Shown here: positions 8,111 to 14,533 of the stretch, in pieces | Position numbering within the stretch: the first letter of the stretch is position 1 | How the letters are laid out: each line of letters begins with the position of its first letter | Origin: Verrucomicrobiales bacterium | GTDB lineage: Bacteria > Verrucomicrobiota > Verrucomicrobiia > Limisphaerales > SXQI01 | Length of the DNA: 17,604 nt | Reading direction: 5' to 3' | Assembly (NCBI GenBank): GCA_028293365.1 | Contig: JAQGOX010000316.1 | Location: forward strand, 1 to 17,604 | Position numbers and translations under genes: made by a program | The notes under the pieces: generated by a model | Databases searched by the model: none | What the model was told of the DNA's origin: nothing | What the model saw: only the letters and a program-made list of their open reading frames with translations

Positions 8111-8599
8111 ATGGCCCAACCCATCCCTCTGGAACTGCCGCCACGCGATCCCCGTGGGGAACTATCAACTCGGATACAGAATGCCCCTCTGGAGCACGCT
8201 GAGGCAATGCTCGCCGCCTATGAGGTCCTCCAGGGGCTCCATAATCGTGGCGTACTCGAACTTCTCCGCGGTGCCCTCGGCTCCAGCGACAAAGTGATCG
8301 AGATAATTGTCCAGTCCGCGAATACTCCCTCGGCAATTCGCGGAATTCGTAACATCATGATTCTGGCGAAGATTCTTGGAACCATCGAACCGGAATTAAT
8401 AGAAGAGTTCGCATGCGCTTTGCCGGAGGCGATCGCCCGGACGAAGGCGCATGAATCACGACCGCCCGGTTTCTGGGGACTATTCAGACAGTTCACCAGC
8501 AGAAACTCACGCCGGTGCCTGCTTCTGTTCGGCTCTTTTCTTGAAGCATTCGGAAAAAAGCTGTCCGCCCAGGGATCGACGCCTGATCAGACACAATGA
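8111..8599 (+). CDS. DUF1641 protein, formate dehydrogenase partner subunit (YjgD/YrhD type)
   Basis: A 162-residue soluble helical protein. The DUF1641 core spans about residues 30-105: HAEAMLAAYEVLQGLHNRGVL, then LLRGALGSSDKVIEI, then AIRGIRNIMILAKILGTIEPEL. In Bacillus the same gene pair (yjgC-yjgD, yrhE-yrhD) encodes a formate dehydrogenase and its DUF1641 partner, named ForC and ForE as I recall, thought to connect the enzyme to the membrane electron-transport chain. The gene follows the catalytic subunit by 58 bases, so it is very likely in the same sigma-54-driven transcript. There is no Shine-Dalgarno before the ATG, which fits several other genes here. The C-terminal 50 residues after the DUF1641 core are basic and less conserved. 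Its last 13 bases overlap the end of the minus-strand gene that comes towards it. Confidence 0.9.
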   Translation: MAQPIPLELPPRDPRGELSTRIQNAPLEHAEAMLAAYEVLQGLHNRGVLELLRGALGSSDKVIEIIVQSANTPSAIRGIRNIMILAKILGTIEPELIEEFACALPEAIARTKAHESRPPGFWGLFRQFTSRNSRRCLLLFGSFLEAFGKKLSAQGSTPDQTQ

Positions 8600-8949
8600 A
8601 GTGCGCCCTCCTGGTTTTCGTCCCCGAAACCCCAGGCACAACCCCAGCCACCACTGTACATGAGCAGGCAATATTCGATCGTCACAATTGCCCGCAACAG
8701 GATATCTGGGTCCGAATTACTTCGAGCAGCCGCCGCACCTGTCGACTCGGATTTCAGCTCGTTGAAACGAAACGAATGCGTGTCTCTGGCAACATCAGAG
8801 ACCACATGCCTGATGAGCACTTCAGCACTCCCAGCTCTAACATCGTCATCAAATACGACGCATATTTTCAGTGGACGCTCGGTTTCCTCCGTTGCGGTGT
8901 TATGCGTGTTGACACCACCAGGGGACAACACCTTAAGTGACGTTTTCAT
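8587..8949 (-). pseudogene. small hypothetical gene, apparently disrupted by two compensating frameshifts
   Basis: An ATG at 8949 on the minus strand has a strong ribosome site (AAGAGG, 8 bases upstream) and opens 120 codons. The first 85 or so look coding: LKICVVFDDDVRAGSAEVLIRH, then SFRFNELKSES and SDPDILL. After that the frame gives an unlikely stretch, TIEYCLLMYSGGWGCAW. The neighbouring frame reads DDRILPAHVQWWLGLCLGFR over the same bases, and the original frame resumes with DENQEGAL before the stop. One missing base near 8683-8685 and one extra G in the G4 run at 8622-8625 would restore a continuous protein. The conserved-looking N-terminus with three Asp after a beta strand resembles a receiver or flavodoxin-like fold, but I do not recognise the family with certainty. 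Either real decay, or sequence error. Confidence 0.55.
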
Positions 8950-9223
8950 CAACTGAACCTCTTGCATAACCAATGCCAGGTCGGAATCAGTTAGCCAAAA
9001 TTCTGTTCGGCATCGTCTGGACAGGGTCTTTAGCGCCGAAGAAGTTCGTACGCTGATATTCCTGCTTCGCGAAGAGGGGTCTTTAGTTCGACATCGAGCC
9101 GAACGGTCGGCATCCAATATCACAGAAGAAAGGAGCAGGGGACTGCCTGGCGGGAATGCGTTAAGAACTTCGTAGGGGGCGTTCTTCGGCACTTATTATT
9201 TCGCAAAGCTTCATTTTGCACAC
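8950..9223. other. intergenic stretch with no supported gene
   Basis: Between the disrupted minus-strand gene and the first palindrome upstream of mbfA. One plus-strand frame is open from 8957 to about 9175 and includes the protein-like segment RLDRVFSAEEVRTLIFLLRE, but it has no start codon. It may be a remnant of a lost gene. I see no RNA gene or clear terminator here. Confidence 0.4.
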
Positions 9224-9239
9224 CTGTACCAAAGGACAG
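9224..9239. promoter_or_regulatory. CTGT-N8-ACAG palindrome upstream of mbfA (copy 1 of 3)
   Basis: CTGTACCAAAGGACAG, a 16-base imperfect palindrome with perfect CTGT/ACAG outer arms. The same motif occurs at 12190-12205 and 12214-12229. Here it lies 48 bases before the preferred mbfA start. A TACAGT -10-like hexamer at 9262-9267 would put the palindrome against the -35 position, as expected for an activator site. Its AAAGGA could also act as a ribosome site for an alternative ATG at 9246. The likely binder is the FixJ-type regulator at 11553-12176; that is inference from proximity and symmetry. Confidence 0.6.
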
Positions 9240-9287
9240 TGGTCGATGGTAAATCATCGAATACAGTGTTGGCCAGATGTTGCGCCT

Positions 9288-10241
9288 ATGCACTTCCGCG
9301 ATTTAAGCGAATCTCAAATAGTAGCGCTCGCCATTACCGCCGAGGAGGAGGACAGCCGCATCTATCGCGATTTTGCCGAATCGCTGCGTGCGGATTTCCC
9401 AGCGACCGCGGAATTGTTCACAAAAATGGCTCGGGAAGAGGATGGACACCGGCATCGGTTGATCGAAGTGTATCGCCAAAGATTCGGCGAGCATATCCCC
9501 CTCATCCGGCGGCAGGACGTGAAAGGCTTCATCATGCGCCGCTCGTCGTGGTTTAAGGGCGCGCTCGCGCCAGGACGCGCTCGTGAAGAGGCGGCCCTGA
9601 TGGAAATTGAAGCACGCCGGTTTTACGAAGCGGCGGCGCAGCGAACCAGCGATGCCGGCATACGCCAACTCCTCGATGATCTGGCTCAGGAAGAGCAGCG
9701 ACACGAAGCCACCGCCGAGGAAATTACAGATGCGCAGACAAAGTCCGGTGCACTAACCCATGAGCGGGAAGTTGCGCGCCGGGTGTTTGTATTGCGCTTC
9801 GTCCAACCGGGGCTTGCCGGGCTGATGGATGGCTCGGTATCCACGCTCGCGCCATTGTTCGCTGCCGCGTTTGCCACGGGTAACACGCTGGCGACATTCA
9901 AGGTTGGGCTTGCAGCCTCGATCGGCGCCGGCATCAGCATGGGCTTTGCCGAGGCGTTATCGGACGACGGCAAACTGAGTGGGCGTGGCGCACCCTGGCT
10001 TCGCGGCGCTGTCTGCGGGCTTATGACAACCCTCGGCGGACTGGGCCATACCATGCCGTATCTTATCCGCGATTTTCATCTCGCCACGACCGTCGCGCTC
10101 GTTGTCGTGGCTGCCGAACTGGCGGTCATCGCGTGGATTCGCAGGCGGTACATGGACACTCCTTTGCTCTCGGCCGTCTTCCAGGTCGTCGTAGGCGGCG
10201 TGCTCGTTTTTCTCGCAGGCTGGCTGATTGGAGCGAGCTAA
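9288..10241 (+). CDS. mbfA: MbfA-like membrane-bound ferritin with VIT1 iron/manganese transport domain
   Basis: A 317-residue two-domain protein. The N-terminal rubrerythrin/ferritin-like four-helix domain (about residues 5-145) carries paired metal-binding motifs: AEEEDSRIY with E19-E21, then REEDGHR with E51 and H54, later EIEARRFY and EEQRHE. The C-terminal VIT1/CCC1 domain begins with LRFVQPGLAGLMDGSVSTLAPLFAAAF and has about five membrane helices, ending AGWLIGAS. In Bradyrhizobium and Agrobacterium, MbfA exports or detoxifies iron and protects against peroxide. The ATG at 9288 gives the family-typical start just before FRDLSE; an ATG at 9246 with AAGGA upstream adds 14 residues and is possible. 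No Irr/Fur box was recognised; instead a palindrome shared with the next regulatory cluster lies upstream. A hairpin follows the stop. Confidence 0.93.
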   Translation: MHFRDLSESQIVALAITAEEEDSRIYRDFAESLRADFPATAELFTKMAREEDGHRHRLIEVYRQRFGEHIPLIRRQDVKGFIMRRSSWFKGALAPGRAREEAALMEIEARRFYEAAAQRTSDAGIRQLLDDLAQEEQRHEATAEEITDAQTKSGALTHEREVARRVFVLRFVQPGLAGLMDGSVSTLAPLFAAAFATGNTLATFKVGLAASIGAGISMGFAEALSDDGKLSGRGAPWLRGAVCGLMTTLGGLGHTMPYLIRDFHLATTVALVVVAAELAVIAWIRRRYMDTPLLSAVFQVVVGGVLVFLAGWLIGAS

Positions 10242-10247
10242 ACGGTT

Positions 10248-10275
10248 TATACTCGAGCCCTACCGCGCGAGTATA
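10248..10275. promoter_or_regulatory. strong inverted repeat after mbfA (TATACTCG-N12-CGAGTATA)
   Basis: Perfect 8-base arms separated by 12 bases, beginning 6 bases after the mbfA stop and ending about 80 bases before the sensor kinase start. It lacks a run of T afterwards, so it is not a standard intrinsic terminator. It may be an attenuating or stabilising mRNA hairpin, or an operator for the kinase-regulator operon. Confidence 0.5.
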
Positions 10276-10353
10276 TGATCATGAAATGAAATATCGCACC
10301 CTCAGTTTTTCATTTCTGTGAGATGGACTAATTTCCTTTGCGGTGCCAAACAT

Positions 10354-11556
10354 ATGCTAATGCCAAAGCCGCTCCTGTGGTCCAAACCCTCGGCTGTGAT
10401 GCGCTACGCAGTGGCGGTCATTTCTGTTATTTTAACCCTCCTCCTTGCCAGGATGCTGGAGCACTATTGGCAAACCACACCCTTTGTATCGCTATTTTTT
10501 TGCGCAATCATGTTCAGCGCCTGGTTCGGTGGATTGAGGGCGGGGCTGCTCGCAATCGGTCTCTCCGTTCTGGTTTTCGATTATTATTTTCTTCAGCCAC
10601 TCCATTCGTTTTTGCCGAATTTGAACGAACTGCCTCGCCTGATCCTTTTCGCGATATCAGGCCTGATAGTTGGATTACTGAGCGCCGCACAACGAAGCGC
10701 TACAGAATCGCTCAGAGAGGCACGCGATGACCTGGCGGCAAAAGTTGATGAACTCAGGAGAACCAACGACGCATTGCAGGAGGAAATCACAGAACGAAAT
10801 CGCGCGCAGCAGGCGCTCCATAAGGTTCAAGCGGACCTCGCCCATATGACACGGTTGACGACCATGGGTGAACTGACTGCTTCGATAGCACATGAAGTCA
10901 ACCAGCCGCTCACCGCGGTTCTTAACAATGCCAACGCCTGTCTCGACCTGTTGATGCACGGCGCTCCGAATCTTGGAGAAGTCCGGGAAGCGCTGACAGA
11001 GATAATTGACGATGCCGACCGCGCGAGCGCCGTCATCATGCGGGTTCGTCAGTTGGCGAAGGGCGCACCCATCGAAAAGTCGCTTCTCAATCTCAACGAT
11101 ATCGTCAACGATGTTCTTACCCTGGCTCGTTATGAGTCAGCCGCGCGCCAGGTCGCCATACGCACAGAACTGTCTGAAGGCCTGCCGCTCGTATTAGCTG
11201 ACCAGGTGCAACTCCAACAGGTTCTGCTTAACCTCGTGGTTAACGGCATGGACGCGATGAGCGCGGTCGAGGCATCAAGGCGGCTCCTGATCATTTGCGG
11301 GCGCCGGGAAACTCGGAACTCCACATCGGAGGCTTTGATCAGCGTGCAGGATGCAGGCATCGGATTCAAATCCGAGGAAGTGGACCGGCTTTTCGAAGCG
11401 TTCTATACAACAAAGCCGCAAGGCATCGGCATGGGGCTGGCGATCAGCCGCTCGATCATTGAAGATCATGGCGGCCACCTTTGGGCTGAGCAAAATCAAA
11501 GATCAGGAGCAACGTTCTCGTTTAGTCTGCCGGCCGCGGAAATTGCCAAATCATGA
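10354..11556 (+). CDS. sensor histidine kinase with DUF4118 membrane domain
   Basis: An integral-membrane sensor kinase of about 400 residues. Three to four hydrophobic helices (about residues 15-110) form a KdpD-like DUF4118 domain (SLFFCAIMFSAWFGGLRAGL, then FDYYFLQPLHSFLPN). A coiled-coil linker follows (ESLREARDDL...ITERNRAQQALHK). The HisKA box is GELTASIAHEVNQPL with phospho-accepting H180. The HATPase_c domain has an N box (NLVVNGMDA), G1 DAGIGF and G2 GIGMGLAIS. There is no PAS, GAF or large periplasmic domain, so the signal is probably sensed in or at the membrane. HEVNQPL kinases usually pair with FixJ-type regulators, as here: the next gene starts inside this stop codon (ATGA). The start is uncertain: GTG 10318 and ATG 10360 are in frame and none has a clear ribosome site. 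Confidence 0.94.
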   Translation: MLMPKPLLWSKPSAVMRYAVAVISVILTLLLARMLEHYWQTTPFVSLFFCAIMFSAWFGGLRAGLLAIGLSVLVFDYYFLQPLHSFLPNLNELPRLILFAISGLIVGLLSAAQRSATESLREARDDLAAKVDELRRTNDALQEEITERNRAQQALHKVQADLAHMTRLTTMGELTASIAHEVNQPLTAVLNNANACLDLLMHGAPNLGEVREALTEIIDDADRASAVIMRVRQLAKGAPIEKSLLNLNDIVNDVLTLARYESAARQVAIRTELSEGLPLVLADQVQLQQVLLNLVVNGMDAMSAVEASRRLLIICGRRETRNSTSEALISVQDAGIGFKSEEVDRLFEAFYTTKPQGIGMGLAISRSIIEDHGGHLWAEQNQRSGATFSFSLPAAEIAKS

Positions 11557-12176
11557 CGAACGTCGAAGCCATCGTATTTATCGTTGATGACGATCTATCG
11601 GTTCGTCGTTCCACAGAGCGTCTCATTCGCTCAGCGGGATTAAATGTCCAAACTTTTCTTTCTGCCCAGGAATTCCTAAAAAATCCGCGACCGAAAGGTC
11701 CCGCTTGTCTCGTGCTCGATGTGCGCATGCCCGGGTTCAGCGGAATTGACCTTCAACGAGAACTGATGCAGTTGGGAATCAACATCCCAATAATATTCAT
11801 CACGGGCCACGGCAGCATCCCGATGACTGTCCGTGCTATGAAGGCCGGGGCTGTGGAGTTCCTTACCAAGCCTTTTCGCAGCCACGCATTGCTTGATGCC
11901 GTTCACTCCGCCCTCGAACGTGACCGCTCGGCATATAAAGAGCGATCTGAGACGGAAGAATTGCGCGAACACTTCGAGCAACTCACCCCGCGGGAGCGCC
12001 AGGTGCTGGCCCTCGTCGCCGCCGGGCTGCTGAATAAACAGGTTGCTGCCGAACTCGCTACCACCGAACGAACGATCAAATTTCATCGAGCCCACATCAT
12101 GCAAAAAATGGGTGCGGAATCTCTCGCTGATCTGGTTCGAATGGCTGAACGACTCGGTGTCTCAAGCCAGGGCTGA
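11553..12176 (+). CDS. FixJ/NarL-type response regulator (receiver plus LuxR HTH)
   Basis: A 207-residue two-domain regulator. The receiver domain (residues 5-120) has the acidic pocket D12-D14, phospho-acceptor D56 (LVLDVRMPG), switch T84 (FITGHG) and K106 (LTKPF). A short linker leads to a LuxR-type helix-turn-helix at about 140-200 (LTPRERQVLALVAAG, then ERTIKFHRAHIMQKM). The receiver sequence is of the FixJ/StyR/TtrR class. Its ATG overlaps the TGA of the kinase gene, so the two are translationally coupled and form a cognate pair. It is expected to bind a palindromic DNA site as a phosphorylated dimer. The CTGT-N8-ACAG sites directly downstream of its own gene and upstream of mbfA are good candidates. 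No missing residues were noticed. Confidence 0.95.
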   Translation: MTNVEAIVFIVDDDLSVRRSTERLIRSAGLNVQTFLSAQEFLKNPRPKGPACLVLDVRMPGFSGIDLQRELMQLGINIPIIFITGHGSIPMTVRAMKAGAVEFLTKPFRSHALLDAVHSALERDRSAYKERSETEELREHFEQLTPRERQVLALVAAGLLNKQVAAELATTERTIKFHRAHIMQKMGAESLADLVRMAERLGVSSQG

Positions 12177-12189
12177 CTCGATCATGCAC

Positions 12190-12205
12190 CTGTCCTAAAG
12201 GACAG
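12190..12205. promoter_or_regulatory. perfect 16-bp palindrome CTGTCCT-AA-AGGACAG (copy 2 of 3)
   Basis: Seven-base perfect arms around AA, starting 14 bases after the FixJ-like gene ends. It is the most symmetric of the three copies. A hairpin of this size could also act in RNA, but the presence of the same motif upstream of mbfA, and a second copy 24 bases downstream, fits an operator better than a terminator. There is no T run after it. Confidence 0.65.
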
Positions 12206-12213
12206 TCAGTCGC

Positions 12214-12229
12214 CTGTACCAAGGGACAG
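12214..12229. promoter_or_regulatory. CTGT-N8-ACAG palindrome (copy 3 of 3)
   Basis: CTGTACCAAGGGACAG differs from the mbfA copy by a single base. It lies 24 bases (start to start) after copy 2, just over two helical turns, so two dimers would bind on nearly the same face. It is 62 bases before the preferred start of the next gene, similar to the 48 bases at mbfA. A weak -10-like TAGGTT lies at 12253-12258. Confidence 0.62.
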
Positions 12230-12291
12230 TAGAACCCCAGGTTTTTCGTCATTAGGTTAGTCCATGAACAGAGTTTGTTTTGAATACTGTA

Positions 12292-12692
12292 ATGGATGCA
12301 AAGAATAAAATGCTCCGGGAGCCGCTCGTTTCAATCGTGGACGACGACATTTCCGTAAGAAGGTCAACTCGAAGGCTGCTCCATTGCGCTGGGCTCCGCG
12401 CGGAGGCCTTTTCCTCGGCTGAAGATTTCCTCCAATCTGAGAGCATCGCAGAGACAGCCTGCCTGGTGCTCGACGTGCGGATGCCCGGAATGCACGGTCT
12501 GGAGCTGCAACGCCGCTTGACTGAAACCAGCCAGGTGATCCCATTATCTTTCTCAGCGCCCGAGCCAGCGAAGAAGAGGAACGTCGGGCATTGCGTGCGG
12601 GTGCCGCCAGGTTCTTACGCAAGCCCGTTAGCAAAGAAACATTGCTGCAGGCGATCCGCTCCGTTCTCAATACGCCCCTGAATCCCATGTAA
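12292..12692 (+). pseudogene. stand-alone response-regulator receiver, broken by a single-base frameshift
   Basis: The frame begins as a good FixJ-type receiver: LVSIVDDDISVRRSTRRLL, then CLVLDVRMPGMHGLELQRRL with the phospho-acceptor Asp. Just after SQVIP, near 12541-12547, it loses sense and stops at 12681. In the neighbouring frame the expected second half appears: FLSARASEEEERRALRAGAA, then RFLRKPVSKETLLQAIRSVL, ending with TAA at 12690-12692. Adding one base in CCATTATC gives a continuous VIPIIFLSAR and a complete receiver of about 133 residues without an output domain. As read, the product would lack the switch Ser and the conserved Lys of RKP. It is either a recent pseudogene or a one-base sequence error. 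Start choice between ATG 12292 and ATG 12310 is open. It is close kin of the receiver of the preceding regulator, suggesting local duplication. Confidence 0.85.
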
Positions 12693-12705
12693 CTCTTAAA
12701 AAGCT

Positions 12706-14331
12706 ATGACAACAATTATGGATGAACTAGTCCATCCGTCTCCTAATGAGATGGATTGGAAACAAGAAGAGCCCACGGACTTCTGCAAGGATGAAACAGA
12801 TTTATCAACCGCTGCCGATGTGTTTGCGGGTCAAAGCGCAAACGCCCTGCCACTTCACCACAGGCCACCGCGGGCGCATTACGAATTAGCCGTGCGGCTG
12901 CCGGTGCAACCCGAAGTGCAGGCACTCTGCGTCTGGCTCTACGAACCAGCCCAACAGGCCGTCCGCCTTCACGTGCTGCTGGCCGATCTGCCTGCCAGGC
13001 TCAAAGCTCGAATGGATATTCCGGTGGAGGATTCTATCGCTGGGTGGGTGTGGCAGCATCAACAACCGCTCATCATCAACGCGGAGGCAGATAAGCGGTT
13101 TCCCGAGTTTGCCCGCGGACTGATGGAAGCAGGTATAAAGTCCTTTTGCGGTCTTCCCCTTATGATCGCCGACCGCCTGATCGGCGTCCTGGGCCTTGCG
13201 AGCACCACCAGAGCAGATGTATTCCGCACCTTCAAGCTTGAGTACCTGCAAAGAAGCGCTCTGCAGAATTTAGACGGGGCCCGGAGCACCGATCCTCACC
13301 TGCCGTCCGTAACGGAGCCCGAGAGTAATCCAGAGCCGAAATATCTCGAGGAGCAAGTGCGTCCCGAAGACATCTTTGAGGACATTATCAGCCGAAGTAC
13401 GTCGTTGCGGGCTGTGCTCGATCACATCCAAATCGTAGCTCCCACCAACTCCACTGTTCTCATACTTGGGGAAACCGGGACCGGCAAGGAACTCGTCGCC
13501 CGTGCTGTTCACAACCGTAGTTCCCGCAGCAATCGCCCCTTCATCCGGGTGAATTGCGCTGCGATTCCTTCTGGACTGCTCGAGAGCGAACTATTCGGCC
13601 ACGAACGCGGAGCGTTTACCGGGGCCGTCATGCGAAAGCTTGGGCGCTTTGAACTGGCCAACGGAGGCACGCTTTTCCTGGACGAAATCGGCGACATCCC
13701 CCAGGAACTCCAGCCCAAGCTCCTGCGCGTACTCCAGGAACAAGAATTCGAACGCCTGGGCAGCACCCAAACTACCCGCGTAGACGTCCGTGTCGTGGCC
13801 GCCACGAGTCGCAACCTTCCTCAGATGGTGGCGAACCGGGAGTTCAGAAGTGATCTCTATTATCGCTTGAACGTTTTCCCGGTGCATCTGCCCGCATTGC
13901 GGGAGCGACCTGAAGACATCGGATTGCTTGTCCGCCACTTTGTCGATCTTTGCTCGAAGCGAATGAAGAAATCCGTCGATCGCGTTCCGATGACAGCGAT
14001 GAAGGTTCTATGCAGTTACCCATGGCCGGGCAATGTGCGTGAACTGCAGAATTTCATCGAGCGATCTGTCATTCTTTCGCCGGGAAAGGTTCTGCAGCCT
14101 CCTTTGGCCGAACTGGAGGTGAATAAGTACAACGTTGATGCCGGCGAACCCAACGCTGCTTCGAAGGCTACCACCTTAAAGGATGCTGAGCGCGAACACA
14201 TCATCCAGACGCTGGCCGAAACCGGTTGGACCATCGGAGGTCCGAAAGGAGCTGCCGCCAGACTCGGATTGCCGCGCACAACTCTGGTCTCAATGATGCA
14301 AAGGCTCGGCATCGCGCGGACCCAGGCATGA
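12706..14331 (+). CDS. sigma-54-dependent transcriptional activator, GAF-AAA+-Fis (FhlA-like layout)
   Basis: A 541-residue enhancer-binding protein. Residues about 50-195 form a GAF-type sensor domain (DSIAGWVWQHQQPLIINAEA, then FCGLPLMIADRLIGVLGLA). The AAA+ core runs from about 225 to 465: Walker A GETGTGKE at 255-262, the sigma-54-contacting GAFTGA loop at 302-307, Walker B GGTLFLDEIGD with D326-E327, and the arginine-finger region FRSDLYYRLNVFPV. The C-terminal Fis-type HTH (about 490-535) ends LGLPRTTLVSMMQRLGI. It has no receiver domain, so control is by ligand binding to GAF rather than phosphorylation. This is the design of FhlA and NorR. It starts 13 bases after the broken receiver and heads a tight cluster. 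The only sigma-54 promoter I see lies before the formate dehydrogenase, making that operon a plausible target. Start ATG 12706 lacks a clear ribosome site; ATG 12718 is possible. Confidence 0.95.
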   Translation: MTTIMDELVHPSPNEMDWKQEEPTDFCKDETDLSTAADVFAGQSANALPLHHRPPRAHYELAVRLPVQPEVQALCVWLYEPAQQAVRLHVLLADLPARLKARMDIPVEDSIAGWVWQHQQPLIINAEADKRFPEFARGLMEAGIKSFCGLPLMIADRLIGVLGLASTTRADVFRTFKLEYLQRSALQNLDGARSTDPHLPSVTEPESNPEPKYLEEQVRPEDIFEDIISRSTSLRAVLDHIQIVAPTNSTVLILGETGTGKELVARAVHNRSSRSNRPFIRVNCAAIPSGLLESELFGHERGAFTGAVMRKLGRFELANGGTLFLDEIGDIPQELQPKLLRVLQEQEFERLGSTQTTRVDVRVVAATSRNLPQMVANREFRSDLYYRLNVFPVHLPALRERPEDIGLLVRHFVDLCSKRMKKSVDRVPMTAMKVLCSYPWPGNVRELQNFIERSVILSPGKVLQPPLAELEVNKYNVDAGEPNAASKATTLKDAEREHIIQTLAETGWTIGGPKGAAARLGLPRTTLVSMMQRLGIARTQA

Positions 14332-14338
14332 GGTCGCA

Positions 14339-14533
14339 ATGAAAAACGACGACAAATCGCCGCTATGTCGAAACGACGACTCCACTGCGTTGCAGCAACC
14401 TGATGATATTGGATTCCCTGCCAGGTGGATTGAAATTGAACCGCTTAAAATACAAGAGCTTGGGATTGACAATGACAGTCCTCGCGAACTTGGAACGGAT
14501 TCTGCACTAAACAAACTCCATGAAAACAAATGA
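14339..14533 (+). CDS. small hypothetical protein (64 residues), coupled to the aldo/keto reductase
   Basis: A short, hydrophilic, Asp-rich protein (begins MKNDDKSPLCRNDD) with no signal, membrane segment or motif I recognise. Support for it being real is positional. Its ATG follows the activator stop by seven bases. A GAGG, overlapping the activator's TGA, sits 5-6 bases before it. Its TGA overlaps the ATG of the aldo/keto reductase as ATGA. Such an arrangement suggests a translated gene that couples the activator to the enzyme genes. It could instead be only a translational bridge. Function unknown. Confidence 0.55.
   Translation: MKNDDKSPLCRNDDSTALQQPDDIGFPARWIEIEPLKIQELGIDNDSPRELGTDSALNKLHENK

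Noticed and set aside
8613..8640. Imperfect hairpin near the end of the DUF1641 gene as a terminator
   Set aside because: Arms need a bulge and there is no T run on either strand; it also lies inside the minus-strand small gene.
8596..8940. 114-codon plus-strand frame after the DUF1641 gene
   Set aside because: It lies opposite a minus-strand frame with a good Shine-Dalgarno and more protein-like sequence; its own start overlaps the DUF1641 stop and its translation has no recognisable motif.
8950..9192. Extension of the minus-strand small gene to an upstream start at 9192
   Set aside because: The extra 81 residues are Ser/Arg-rich and not protein-like, while the ATG at 8949 has an excellent ribosome site.
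12190..12229. The two palindromes after the FixJ-like gene as Rho-independent terminators or a short CRISPR-like array
   Set aside because: No T run follows, only two units are present, and the same motif appears as a single copy upstream of mbfA, which fits an operator better.
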